Shown here: positions 33,327 to 43,100 of the stretch, piece after piece
Numbering within the stretch: the stretch's first letter is position 1
Layout of the letters: every line of letters starts with the position of its first letter
Origin: UBA2336 sp965227265
GTDB lineage: Bacteria > Bacteroidota > Bacteroidia > Cytophagales > Cyclobacteriaceae
Length of the DNA: 64,000 bases
Direction of reading: 5' to 3'
Assembly: GCA_965227265.1 (NCBI GenBank)
Contig: OZ245738.1
Location: 186,001-250,000, forward strand
The notes under the pieces: model-generated
Database searches by the model: none
Told to the model about the DNA's origin: nothing
Seen by the model: only the letters and a program-made list of their open reading frames with translations
Position numbers and translations under genes: made by a program

Positions 33327-33956
33327 TTACTTCTTATTCTGCTTCAGCGAACGGAAGAACTTCGCCCAGTTGAAAACGTTGAAGAGCGGATTCGTAACCG
33401 GCATGTATTGACTGCCTTGCGCAGCCGACATCTGGCTTAGATAATATTGCTGATTAGCCCGCCCATCCATGGGAGTTGTTTTCAACATCAGGAGCAGAAG
33501 CTCCTGATTAATATTTCTGCGGTCTATGCTTTGATCCTCCGTTGGAATGTTAAGCGCAAGTAACGCTTCCTTAAAAATTTCTTCCGTAGGGAATGATGTG
33601 ACCACAACTTCCGAGAGGTACGTAACATCTTCCCTTAACTGAATAACAATAGTCAGGTATTCACTAGGGTGGTCCGGAACAATATAATACTGACGTTCGT
33701 ACCCAACATAACTAATAACGATGCTATCACCTGATAAAACTGCCATCGAAAAGAAGCCCATCATGTTTGTAGTAGTTCCGCGGCCGGCTTTGGGTACATA
33801 AATGTTAACACCATACAGCATGGAATTAACACTATCAGTGTTCATAATTACACCGGATAACTGGATGACACGTTTTTGTTTTTGTGCAAATCCTCCTTCA
33901 CTTGCTCCCACCAGCACCACCACAATAAAGAGACACAAAAGATGCGATTTCTTCAC
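33327..33956 (-). CDS. Exported carboxypeptidase-regulatory-like domain protein
   Basis: Protein of about 209 residues. A GTG at 33956 gives the signal peptide MKKSHLLCLFIVVVLVGASE; a TTG three codons upstream is also possible. Residues about 32-110 are a carboxypeptidase-regulatory-like beta-sandwich of the TonB-receptor N-terminal type (LSGVIMNTDSVNSMLYGVNI, GFFSMAVLSGDSIVISYVGY). The remainder is helical and ends NWAKFFRSLKQNKK. Unlike a TonB receptor it has no plug or barrel. Function unknown. Divergent from the ArsR gene. Confidence 0.8.
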   Translation of the reverse strand: MKKSHLLCLFIVVVLVGASEGGFAQKQKRVIQLSGVIMNTDSVNSMLYGVNIYVPKAGRGTTTNMMGFFSMAVLSGDSIVISYVGYERQYYIVPDHPSEYLTIVIQLREDVTYLSEVVVTSFPTEEIFKEALLALNIPTEDQSIDRRNINQELLLLMLKTTPMDGRANQQYYLSQMSAAQGSQYMPVTNPLFNVFNWAKFFRSLKQNKK

Positions 33957-34058
33957 GAGAACCAACTTTTTACAATTTCTGAGCTTTCAAAAATACGGAG
34001 AACCGAACGAAGTGCCTAATTTCCATACCTTTGATGAATAGAAAGAAGGTAAAGTTTC

Positions 34059-34448
34059 ATGAGACTCAAGAATTTTAACCTTTTGCTGGGCTCCCAGATA
34101 TTCAAAGCATGCGCGGATGAATCCCGGCTCCGCATTCTTAATCTTATATTCAGCAATGGAGAAATGTGCATTACCGATCTCGAACAGATTCTTGAATTCA
34201 CGCAAGCTAAAACGTCACGCCACCTCATTTATTTGAAGAATGCAGGCATCTTAACACATCGCAGATATAATCACTGGGTATTTTATCAGGTAAAAGATGA
34301 AGTGTATGAAATTATTAAGCAGATTTTTCAGTTCTTACAGAAAGACCAGCAATTAGAGAAGGATCAGCAGCTTTATAAAACACTGTATTCAAACCGGGAA
34401 CTGGCGATTAACAAAATGCAGCGCGAAGGCTGGCGCAAGCAGGAATGA
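34059..34448 (+). CDS. ArsR family winged-helix regulator
   Basis: DNA-binding protein of 129 residues. The helix-turn-helix lies at about 15-75: ACADESRLRILNLIFSNGEM, then ITDLEQILEFTQAKTSRHL (recognition helix) and the wing ILTHRRYNHWVFYQV. No obvious metal-binding Cys pair is present in the usual ArsR sensor position, so the signal is unknown. A -7 box TACCTTTG lies at 34026-34033 and an AAGAAGG sequence is 9 bases before the ATG. Followed 10 bp later by yjjG. Confidence 0.88.
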   Translation: MRLKNFNLLLGSQIFKACADESRLRILNLIFSNGEMCITDLEQILEFTQAKTSRHLIYLKNAGILTHRRYNHWVFYQVKDEVYEIIKQIFQFLQKDQQLEKDQQLYKTLYSNRELAINKMQREGWRKQE

Positions 34449-34458
34449 TTTTTAACAC

Positions 34459-35172
34459 ATGAACAAATCCTTACGTAAAAATCAATACACGTGTATATTT
34501 TTTGACCTTGATCACACCCTTTGGGATTACGAAACAAATTCAAAAGAAACACTTCAGGAACTTTTCAACGCGTATAGCTTACCTGAAAAAGGTGTAACGG
34601 ATTTTGAGAGTTTCCATAAAGAATTCAAACGCGTGAATGCCGAGCTTTGGGTATTGTATGATACTGGAAAGATTGGAAGCGAAGTAATTCGTGCCGAACG
34701 CTTCAAACAGATTCTCGAAGTCTTTAAAGCGTTTGATGAAAAACTTTGTTCGGAGCTCTCACACGAATATCTGTTCAGCTGTCCGAAGAAAGGCAACCTG
34801 ATGCCTAACGCGATCTCAACGCTCGAGTATCTCTCAGGAAAGTATAAGATGTCCATCATTACAAACGGGTTTGAAGAAATTCAGAACCTGAAACTTACTG
34901 CTGGGAAGCTGCATAAATATTTTGATCACATCGTAACCTCGCAGCATGCTGGTTTTAAAAAACCCTCGCGTGAAATTTTTGATTATACGCTAACAAAACA
35001 TGGTATTGTTTGCGGTCAAGCCGTAATGATCGGAGATAACCTGATAACAGATATTGGTGGCGCGCGCCAAGCTTCGATTGACAGCGTTTTCTTCAATCAC
35101 GAACAAATTAAGCATGATTCTGAAATTCATGTCGAAATCCATAACCTGAAAGAGCTTTGTGAACTTCTTTAA
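34459..35172 (+). CDS. yjjG: HAD-IA hydrolase, YjjG-type pyrimidine nucleotidase
   Basis: Cytoplasmic phosphatase of 237 residues. Core motifs of the HAD fold are present: nucleophile Asp in FFDLDHTLWDYETNS (motif I), the Thr of SIITNGFEEIQ (motif II), Lys in HAGFKKPSREIFD (motif III) and Asp in MIGDNLITDIGGARQ (motif IV). The cap is helical. Length and motif spelling are closest to YjjG, which cleans non-canonical pyrimidine nucleotides; the assignment to that subgroup is probable. Between arsR and pruA on the same strand. Confidence 0.82.
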   Translation: MNKSLRKNQYTCIFFDLDHTLWDYETNSKETLQELFNAYSLPEKGVTDFESFHKEFKRVNAELWVLYDTGKIGSEVIRAERFKQILEVFKAFDEKLCSELSHEYLFSCPKKGNLMPNAISTLEYLSGKYKMSIITNGFEEIQNLKLTAGKLHKYFDHIVTSQHAGFKKPSREIFDYTLTKHGIVCGQAVMIGDNLITDIGGARQASIDSVFFNHEQIKHDSEIHVEIHNLKELCELL

Positions 35173-35200
35173 GTAATTTTGCCGCACTAAATTTTCCAGT

Positions 35201-36832
35201 ATGTCGAACGCATTCTTTAAAGTACCCGCTCCGAAAAATGAACCTGTATTATCTTATGCTCCCGGCTCGAAAGAACGCCAGTTGCTCAAAAAAGCACTGG
35301 AAGAAGGCCGCAGCGAAGAGATAGATATTCCGATGTATATCGGCAGCGAGGAGGTTCGTACGGGAAATAAAGTACGTTTGAGTCCTCCGCACGATCATAA
35401 GCACACACTCGGTCATTTTCACGCAGGTGATAAGACCCACGTTGAGAAAGCTATTGCTGCAGCACTTGCTGCAAAAGAAAATTGGTCGAACCTGAGTTGG
35501 GAATATCGCGCAAGTATATTTTTAAAAGCCGCTGAATTACTGGCTGGACCGTATCGCTACAAGATCAATGCAGCAACCATGCTTGGTCAATCCAAGAGCG
35601 CATACCAGGCGGAGATTGATTCCGCGTGTGAGCTGATTGACTTTTTGCGCTATAACGTTCAATATATGAGTGAGATTTATAGCGAACAACCTGATTCATC
35701 ACCTGGTGTTTGGAATAGATTAGAATATCGCGCACTGGAAGGGTTTGTGTTTGCGTTAACACCATTCAACTTTACTGCAATTGCTGGTAATTTACCGACA
35801 AGCGCGGCCATGATGGGCAACACAATTGTTTGGAAACCTTCGAACACTCAGGTTTATGCTGCTAATGTGATCATGCAAGTATTGAAAGAAGCTGGCTTGC
35901 CCGATGGAGTTATCAACTTAGTTTACGTAAGTGGCCCGGATGCAGGCGAAGTTATCTTCAACCATAAAGATTTTGCAGGCATTCACTTTACCGGAAGCAC
36001 GGGCGTGTTTCACGGTATGTGGAAAACGATCGGAGCCAATATTGCTAAATACAAAAGTTACCCGCGAATTGTAGGAGAGACTGGTGGAAAGGATTTTGTG
36101 ATGGTTCACTCCAGTGCGAATGCTAAAGAAGTTGCTGTTGCGCTTGGTCGCGGAGCCTTTGAATACCAAGGACAAAAATGTTCTGCCGCATCGCGCGCAT
36201 ACATTCCATCAAACCTTTGGGATGATGTGAAGAAATATTTGGTAGAAGATTTGAAGTCTTTCAAAATGGGCCCGACTGAAGACTTTGGAAACTTTATAAA
36301 TGCTGTGATCGATGAGAAAGCATTTACTTCCATTACCGGATATATTGAAAAAGCCCGCACGAATCCAAAGAATGAAATCATTGCCGGTGGCAAGTATGAT
36401 AAATCAAAAGGCTATTTTATTGAGCCTACTGTTGTGGTAACAACGGATCCTTCATCCGTAACGATGTGTGAGGAAATCTTTGGCCCGGTGCTGACGATTT
36501 ACGTTTATGATCCGAAAGATTTTGAAAAAATACTTGAGCTGGTTGATAGTACATCACCGTATGCGTTAACGGGTTCGATTATCGCAAAAGATCGGTATGC
36601 AATTGAAGTCGCCACAAAAAAATTAACCAACGCAGCCGGTAATTTTTATATCAACGATAAGCCAACCGGTGCTGTTGTAGGTCAACAACCATTTGGCGGT
36701 GCTAGGGGTTCTGGAACAAATGATAAAGCCGGTGCGAAAGTAAATCTCCTCCGTTGGACATCTATGCGAACAATCAAAGAAACGTTCGTTCCGCCAACGG
36801 ATTACCGCTATCCGTTTTTGGATAAAGAGTAA
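35201..36832 (+). CDS. pruA: L-glutamate gamma-semialdehyde dehydrogenase
   Basis: Enzyme of 543 residues that oxidises glutamate semialdehyde (P5C) to glutamate in proline and arginine breakdown. The N-terminal YAPGSKERQLLKKALEE and NGHxxxG-like HKHTLGHFHAGD segments are typical of the PruA/RocA line. NAD fold and catalysis: FTGSTGVFHGMW, Glu in VGETGGKDFVMVH, and Cys in FEYQGQKCSAASRAYIP. The C-terminal QQPFGGARGSGTNDKAG follows. Proline dehydrogenase is not here. A -7 box TAATTTTG is at 35174-35181, but it may share the upstream transcript. Confidence 0.95.
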   Translation: MSNAFFKVPAPKNEPVLSYAPGSKERQLLKKALEEGRSEEIDIPMYIGSEEVRTGNKVRLSPPHDHKHTLGHFHAGDKTHVEKAIAAALAAKENWSNLSWEYRASIFLKAAELLAGPYRYKINAATMLGQSKSAYQAEIDSACELIDFLRYNVQYMSEIYSEQPDSSPGVWNRLEYRALEGFVFALTPFNFTAIAGNLPTSAAMMGNTIVWKPSNTQVYAANVIMQVLKEAGLPDGVINLVYVSGPDAGEVIFNHKDFAGIHFTGSTGVFHGMWKTIGANIAKYKSYPRIVGETGGKDFVMVHSSANAKEVAVALGRGAFEYQGQKCSAASRAYIPSNLWDDVKKYLVEDLKSFKMGPTEDFGNFINAVIDEKAFTSITGYIEKARTNPKNEIIAGGKYDKSKGYFIEPTVVVTTDPSSVTMCEEIFGPVLTIYVYDPKDFEKILELVDSTSPYALTGSIIAKDRYAIEVATKKLTNAAGNFYINDKPTGAVVGQQPFGGARGSGTNDKAGAKVNLLRWTSMRTIKETFVPPTDYRYPFLDKE

Positions 36833-36857
36833 TTCTTTAAGGGTGTAACGTATTAAT

Positions 36858-36900
36858 GTAGAGACGCAATGCTGAGCGAAGTCGAAGCATGCATCTCTAC
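36858..36900. repeat. Imperfect palindrome after pruA
   Basis: Arms GTAGAGACGCAATGCT and AGCATGCATCTCTAC with an inner GAGCGAAGTCGA. The outer half is the same as the 28932 and 58157 palindromes, and the inner part is the reverse of the TTCGACTCCGCTC loop seen at 4141. It thus joins the two repeat classes. Confidence 0.6.
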
Positions 36901-36907
36901 GTTTTGA

Positions 36908-37117
36908 TTAGACATTCTCCTCTTTTCTAAAAAAGCTCTGTACTAAATGACCTACAAAAGCGGAACCTAGTCCAGCTAGTATTGCTGCCAAAACAACAAT
37001 CCCGGGAGCTAATTCATCTTCAGGCGAAATACGATCAAGGAAGATTACTTTAAACAGTAACAGAAAGCCAATTGAGCCTGCGAGAAAGCCAATGATGATA
37101 CCTGTCTTGTTTTTCAT
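36908..37117 (-). CDS. Small two-helix membrane protein
   Basis: Protein of 69 residues with two hydrophobic helices (about 6-28 and 38-58) and a basic tail (VQSFFRKEENV). No recognised family. It lies 32 bp downstream of creD on the same strand, and may be the last gene of that cluster. The sequence is conserved-looking but short, so the call rests mainly on clean start, stop and amphipathic pattern. Confidence 0.6.
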   Translation of the reverse strand: MKNKTGIIIGFLAGSIGFLLLFKVIFLDRISPEDELAPGIVVLAAILAGLGSAFVGHLVQSFFRKEENV

Positions 37118-37149
37118 AATAATAAATTTATTTGTTTAGTGATTTTATT

Positions 37150-38574
37150 TTATTGTGAAGCCTTAACTTCTTTATACCAACTTACTTTACGCGAGAAGTA
37201 CATCAGTGCTCCTACAATCAGGAACAGTCCAACACTACCGATGATTAGCGAGAAGTCCTGCTGCAGAATTATGACGAAGATGAACGTATAAAAAACAACT
37301 AATAATGAAGTAAACAACGCTACAAGTCCTTTGTCTTTTAAGAATGACTTGGAATATAAGCTGATAAGCACAACGGTGGAAATGGAAGCAACTGCATAGG
37401 CGGCATTGTAGCCAATCTGTTCAGAGAAGCTTAATAGTAACGTGTAATAGATGATCAACGCAACGCCAATTAAAATGTACTGGAACGGATGGATGCGAAC
37501 TTTACGCGTAATCTCTACTAGGAACAACGCCATGAATGTGAGAATGATAATGAGTTGTCCATATTTAGAAGTACGAATACTTTTCTGATATTGATCAACT
37601 GGCAGAATAAGCTTAACTCCAAAATCAGAACCGCTTAATTTTTCATCGGGTGTATTCCATTGTTGCGAGAAAGGTCTGTTGTAATGCAATACTTTCCACG
37701 TAGCAGCAAAAGTTGAATCCGTGATCTCACGGCTTTCGGGTAAGAACTCACCATCAAAACTTGGATTGTTCCAGGTTCCGGTAAGTTTTACATCGGTTGT
37801 TTTTCCAGTCGGCACAAAATTCAAACGCTCACTTCCTTTCAGCGTAAGCTTGATCGAAGTCGCGCCCGCAAAATCTTCAGCGGTTGTCCAGTCAAGCTTG
37901 GCAATAACACCGGACGTGGAATAACCAGTGCTTGAATTATCGGCCTGATATATATCATAATTTGTTCGAACTGCTTCTAGGACAGACACACCCAGGTTGT
38001 TCGAAGGCTCAGTTGTTTTAGCAACATTGCCAACATTGAATACAAGATTTTCGCTGATGCCGCGCAGATCGGTAATTGAAAAGATCATGTAGGCATCTTT
38101 CCATAGGATATTGTCAGCTGCAATATTCAGTTTGGCAAAGTCAGGCCGTTTAAAACCTGAGTTAATACTCAATGCTGATGTATAAACAACTGCATCAAAA
38201 ATTCCGCGATGAAGAACATCGGGAGTTACGTCACCGGTTATGGATAGATTTTCAGGAAGGAAATAATATTTATCGGTGCGTTCAATAATCTCTATTCCGT
38301 TTTTTCCACGATCTATTTTTTCCTGCACTTTGTAAGGGATCACAAGAATTGGCCCCGCCAATGTTTGGTTGCCCGACCACTTGGAAGATATTTCACGAAT
38401 TACGCCATCTGCACGTGACTCGCGCTCCTGCATCAAATCCTGAATCCAGGAAGCAGGTAGTAATAAAAGCAAGACAAGAAATCCGATAGAAAATAATTTG
38501 ATCATGATTGATTCTTCTATCCAGCGATTGAAGCGTTCAAGAATGCCGAGTGGTTGAAGTTGTTCTGGTTCCAT
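37150..38574 (-). CDS. creD: Cell envelope integrity protein CreD
   Basis: Inner membrane protein of 474 residues. One helix near the N-terminus (about 23-45), a large periplasmic part (about 50-330, with LPENLSITGDVTPDVLHRGI and FNRPFSQQWNTPDEK-like segments), then five or so helices at the C-terminus (about 340-465) ending SRKVSWYKEV. Matches the CreD/Cet family, known for envelope integrity and, in some bacteria, colicin tolerance and beta-lactam response. Preceded by a membrane gene and a winged-helix regulator gene instead of creBC. Confidence 0.9.
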   Translation of the reverse strand: MEPEQLQPLGILERFNRWIEESIMIKLFSIGFLVLLLLLPASWIQDLMQERESRADGVIREISSKWSGNQTLAGPILVIPYKVQEKIDRGKNGIEIIERTDKYYFLPENLSITGDVTPDVLHRGIFDAVVYTSALSINSGFKRPDFAKLNIAADNILWKDAYMIFSITDLRGISENLVFNVGNVAKTTEPSNNLGVSVLEAVRTNYDIYQADNSSTGYSTSGVIAKLDWTTAEDFAGATSIKLTLKGSERLNFVPTGKTTDVKLTGTWNNPSFDGEFLPESREITDSTFAATWKVLHYNRPFSQQWNTPDEKLSGSDFGVKLILPVDQYQKSIRTSKYGQLIIILTFMALFLVEITRKVRIHPFQYILIGVALIIYYTLLLSFSEQIGYNAAYAVASISTVVLISLYSKSFLKDKGLVALFTSLLVVFYTFIFVIILQQDFSLIIGSVGLFLIVGALMYFSRKVSWYKEVKASQ

Positions 38575-38592
38575 AAATATTTGATTATTAGA

Positions 38593-39024
38593 TTAATATT
38601 TGACGTATGATTTTGTTAGTTGTTTCCAGGCAATCAAAATGAAGCAGGCGAATGCAGTAGGAATGAAGAGTAGTAAGGTTTCGGCCACTTCCGCGTATCT
38701 CAAGTTGAAAAACACAGACACAAAACCTATAACACCAGCAGACGTGAAAAGTATTAGACCTGTAGCTGAAGCTATTCGACTTAACACGGTTGGGAATGAA
38801 GAGAGATGATATAGAAATGGTACAGCAACCAGTAGGGCAGGGCTTGAGAATATCAGACTAAGAATAATTGATGTTGCGGGCGGAAACATGAGAAGTTCAG
38901 TTGAATAGAGAACAGCGCATCCTCCGATGCAGGTGGAAATCCAGATCAACAAGGCTTGGCGAACAGCACGATATAGGTATCTGTCTGACATCATTAAAAG
39001 TACTTTCATTTTCAAAGTATTCAT
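38593..39024 (-). CDS. Hypothetical membrane protein in creD cluster
   Basis: Protein of up to 143 residues with four hydrophobic helices (about 22-40, 46-66, 82-105, 112-132). ATG at 39024; later ATGs at codons 6, 11 and 12 are alternatives. No recognised family. It lies 9 bp downstream of the winged-helix regulator and 18 bp upstream of creD. Confidence 0.6.
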   Translation of the reverse strand: MNTLKMKVLLMMSDRYLYRAVRQALLIWISTCIGGCAVLYSTELLMFPPATSIILSLIFSSPALLVAVPFLYHLSSFPTVLSRIASATGLILFTSAGVIGFVSVFFNLRYAEVAETLLLFIPTAFACFILIAWKQLTKSYVKY

Positions 39025-39033
39025 ATAAAAAAA

Positions 39034-39336
39034 TTATCTCTTTTGTTGTTTGATTAATTGCTCCAGCGCGTCTAGGTGTTTTTTGAAAACTGTTCGACCC
39101 CGCTCGGTAGCTTTATATTTAGTATTTGGCTTTTTGTCAATAAAAGATTTTGAAATCGAGATATACTTTTCTTTTTCCAATGCTTTGATGTGCGAGGCAA
39201 TGCTTCCATCCGTTAAGCCAAGAATATCCTTCAACGAATTAAAATCATACGCATCGTTTGCCACCAACACCGACATAATCTGAAGCCTGACGCTGTGCTC
39301 TAAAACTTTATTTAAATGCTCGAACGGGTTTTTCAC
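39034..39336 (-). CDS. Winged-helix transcriptional regulator (HTH_34/MarR-like)
   Basis: DNA-binding protein of 100 residues. GTG start at 39336 (MKNPFEHLNKVLEHSVRLQI), overlapping the stop of the upstream membrane gene by 4 bp. The winged helix is at about 15-85: LQIMSVLVANDAYDFNSLKD, then LGLTDGSIASHIKALEKEKY (recognition helix) and the wing KPNTKYKATERGRTVF. This single-domain form is regularly found beside creD in Bacteroidota and probably controls the cluster; the signal is unknown. Confidence 0.85.
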   Translation of the reverse strand: MKNPFEHLNKVLEHSVRLQIMSVLVANDAYDFNSLKDILGLTDGSIASHIKALEKEKYISISKSFIDKKPNTKYKATERGRTVFKKHLDALEQLIKQQKR

Positions 39337-39956
39337 TTGTCGTACCGGAAATGCATTACGGCTCCGTAAATTATATGCATTACACCAAAACCCAAAGCCC
39401 AGAAGATCAAACCGTATCCTGGAAGAAGCGCGGAGATCAATCCTAAAATAATTTCGGTGAACCCTAAATACCGAACCTCATCATATGTATTTGAACTTGC
39501 CTGGATAAGCGCTAAACCATAAAAAAGTAAACAGGCAGGTGCAGCAATTCCGTAATGACTGGTGTACAACAAAATCAAAATGAATAGCCCACCCGAAACG
39601 AGTGGGATGGCAAGGTTCACTACCAATTGACGACTCGTAGAAGTCCAAAGTTTGACGTTGGCTTTTTTTGCCTTGCGATTACTAAACCACAGTCCGGTTG
39701 CGATTGACGCGACCAAAACAATGACCGCAATTATTAACAGCTTCCATAAAATTTCAGGCTCATTCACAGAATATATCCGCATGCGGAATGGAGAGATAGG
39801 ATAATGACTGATGAAGTAAGCCACTGTAGCTCCAATCAGCGCGTAAATCCCGGCTAGAACACCTGACAGTCCACTAAGTGAAATAAATTTCACCGACCGC
39901 TCCATGATGTTCCGGATGGAAGCAATGTCTTTTTCGTATTCTTGAACGTCTTTCAT
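39333..39956 (-). CDS. Hypothetical four-to-five-helix membrane protein
   Basis: Protein of 207 residues starting at ATG 39956 (MKDVQEYEKDIASIRNIMER). Hydrophobic helices at about 25-48, 68-90, 106-130, 138-155 and 165-190, and a basic C-terminus. No domain I recognise. It begins the run with the winged-helix regulator, a second membrane protein and creD, so it may be an effector or a sensor of the same envelope response; this is inference. Confidence 0.65.
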   Translation of the reverse strand: MKDVQEYEKDIASIRNIMERSVKFISLSGLSGVLAGIYALIGATVAYFISHYPISPFRMRIYSVNEPEILWKLLIIAVIVLVASIATGLWFSNRKAKKANVKLWTSTSRQLVVNLAIPLVSGGLFILILLYTSHYGIAAPACLLFYGLALIQASSNTYDEVRYLGFTEIILGLISALLPGYGLIFWALGFGVMHIIYGAVMHFRYDK

Positions 39957-40066
39957 CAAAAGAACTTTGAATTTCAAAGTTAGTAAACGAAACCAAGGAT
40001 ACAAGGTTTCAAGAAGATTTGTTGTGGAGACAGATTGGTTATATAATGCTGTAATGGGTTGTAAGT

Positions 40067-40102
40067 AAAAAGAGCGTGCAGGTTGATCAGCACGCTCTTT
40101 TT
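40067..40102 (-). terminator. Terminator of the tricorn-like protease gene
   Basis: Stem AAAAAGAGCGTGC / GCACGCTCTTTTT with a 10-base loop, starting 4 bases past the protease stop. The stem is symmetrical with A and T tracts, so it can work on both strands. Confidence 0.85.
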
Positions 40103-40105
40103 CAG

Positions 40106-43100
40106 TTAATTTTTTGCCTTTTTCTCCGGGTTCTTAATGTTTTCAGGAGGATTTGGCTTTTCTGTCTGTTGGCGAATCAGCAGTTCAATCGCTTTCTGTA
40201 ATTGTTCGTCCTGACCTTTAATAAGTGTCTCATACCGGTTTTTCACCTTCACATCAGGTTCCAACTGCGTGTTCTCAAGATACTTGCCATCTGATCCCAC
40301 CATTCCTACCTGCGGAATTCCAAATACCAGCGTTGGATCGATTTGCTGTTCCCACCATACGGCTGTAGCAGTACCGGGTATGGGCATTCCAACCGTTAAG
40401 CCCTGCGATTTTGAATCGTACGCAAAAGGAAACATGTGTGCATCGGAGTAGTTACTTTCTCCAATCAATACAGCAGAAGGCTTGGTCCATTTACGCTGTG
40501 GCTCAAAGCCCAGGTATTGTCCGCGCGCGATTACGTCAAGATATTTCTTGCCACCTAAAAAAGTTACCAGGTCATCGTGTAGCCAACCTCCGCCATTCGA
40601 GCGGGTGTCAACAATAAGCGATTCACGATTACCATATTTTCCCAAGGCTTCTTCGAAGAGAATGCGATAACTTGGATCATTCATACCACGCACATGGATG
40701 TAACCAACTTTACCACTTGAAAGACTATCAACTTGTGCTGCGCGGTTATCGATCCAGCGCTGATAAAGCAATTCATTTTCAGCACCGAGCGTAACAGGTT
40801 TAATAACTTCTTCCCAGCGTTGCTTCGTTGCGGGATTATATAATGAAAGAAGTGTATTCTTTCCAGCTTTTAAATTCAGCAACTGGAAATAGTCGCTTCC
40901 CGCATCGATAGTCTCGCCATCAATTTTTTCAATGATTGTTCCCTTCCTGACTTTCGATTCGGCTTTATCAAGCGGACCATTAAGCAGTACATGTGATACA
41001 AGAATACCGTTGCCTGAATATTTTTGATCGGGGATAATTCCTAACGAAGCAGTAGCATCTCCATTTCGGGGGCCGGGTGAATAGTTACAGCCGGTATGAG
41101 AAGCGTTCAGTTCACCTAACAACTCGCTCAACAGTTCAGTAAATTCCCAATTGTTACTGATATGCGGTAGAAACTTAGCGTATTCCTTTTTATAGTAACC
41201 CCAGTTAACACCATGCAGATCTTCAACATAGAATTTCTTCACTACCTGTCGCCAGGCATGATCGTAGATATAGCTAAGCTCTTGTTTTTTGTATAACAGC
41301 ATTTCACCACTAATGTTGATGACTTCCTTTTTCCCAGTTTCGGCATCAATTTTACATGGCTTTCCATCAACAATGGCGAACAGCTTTTTTTCGTCTTTGC
41401 TTAATGATAATGAACTTGCGTTGTCACCAAGCTTCGTAAGAATTTTGGTTTCACGCGTACGCAGATTGGTAGTCCATAAATCAACACCCTTCTCAATATT
41501 GGTTGTATAGAAAAGTCTTTCTCCATCCTGGGTAACGATAGCATCGCTTAACAATGAGGAATGAATGGTCAAACGTACTTTACGTTCATCAAGTCCTTTT
41601 AAATTTATGACAACATTGTCAGACTTTTTCTCTTCCGGTGTTGACTTGGTTTTTTTATCCGTTTCTATTTTGCTTTCAGCGGGTTCTTTTTTCTTCTCGT
41701 CTTCTTTTTCCTTGAAAAGTTTATAATCGTTTTCGTTTAGTTTATAGGTATCGTAAGCTTCCTGGGTAAAGAACATTCCATATACATCGGTGCTGGCTCC
41801 CCAGCTTCCATGATTCTTCAAGCCATCACGGTCGCTAAACCAAATCATCATTTTTCCATTCATCATCCACTGAGGATCTCCATCGGCATAGCCGCTTTTG
41901 GTGAGGTTAATGATTTCACTGTTTCCGGCAGCGCTTACCAGCCCTATATCTGTAATCCAATGATTTTCCATCAGGAAAGAAACCAAAAACCATTTACCAT
42001 CGGGTGACCACGAAAAACTCTGATCTCCGTCACTGTACGAATACGATTTATTTTTAGGCACGATTAAGCGGGAATTTTTTGAAGCGAGATTAACTACTTT
42101 AAGCGCAGTGCGTTCTTCGAGATAGGCAACCTCTTTACTATCCGGTGAAAAGGCAGGTTGAAATTCATCCGCGTCAGTTGCAACTACGGGTATCTCTTTC
42201 AAAACGGTAGAAGCATAGAAGTAAGGTTCTTCGCTTCTTACAATGCTGGTCATGTAAATATTCCAGTTGTTATCGCGCTCTGCTGCGTATACCAGGCTGC
42301 GCCCGTCTTTACTGAAGCTTACAGTTCGTTCTTGTTCAGGTGTATTCGTTATGCGCTTGGTAACACCGCCTTCCATCGCAGAAACAAAAATTTCTCCGCG
42401 CACGATAAACGCCACTTCTTTTCCATTGGGTGAAACAGCGAGTTGTGTTGCTCCGTTGTTTATTGGTAAAATCTCGTAAGGATTAAGCTTGCTATCAGTT
42501 TGGAGAGTAACATTAACTTTAACAGGCTGACCTCCGTTTTTAAGCGTATAGATTTCTCCATCATACGAAAAGCACAACGTGCCGTTTTTAGACATTGATA
42601 AAAATCTTACTGGGTGATTTTTGAAACCGGTGATTTGAGTTTTTTCAGCTCCGCCTTTTATTGCTAAGCGGTGAACATTGAATGAGCCGCTCTCTTCACT
42701 TAGGTAATACAGATAGTTCTCATCGGCATCTACAACCGGGTTTCTATCTTCACCGGCAAATTGTGTGAGCTGCGTGAAGCTTCCGTTTTTGAAATCATAA
42801 ACCCACAAGTCGCGCGCAATGGAAGATTGGTGATGCTTACGCCATGGATTTTCATATCCTTTCCGATCCTGGAAATATATTTTTGTTTTCGAAGCATTAT
42901 AAACTGCAGCTTCAGAAGGAGTTGTGAGCGTCATTAAATTCCGGCCACCATTTGCCGATACCTGGTAGAGTTCGGGCATTGTGCCATTCGGAAAATCGGC
43001 ATACGATTCAAGATCATTACGAAGAGAATTGAATAGTACATCCTTGCCATCAGGCGAAACGGAAGTTGGATAATCATGTGCCGAGTGATACGTGAGCCGT

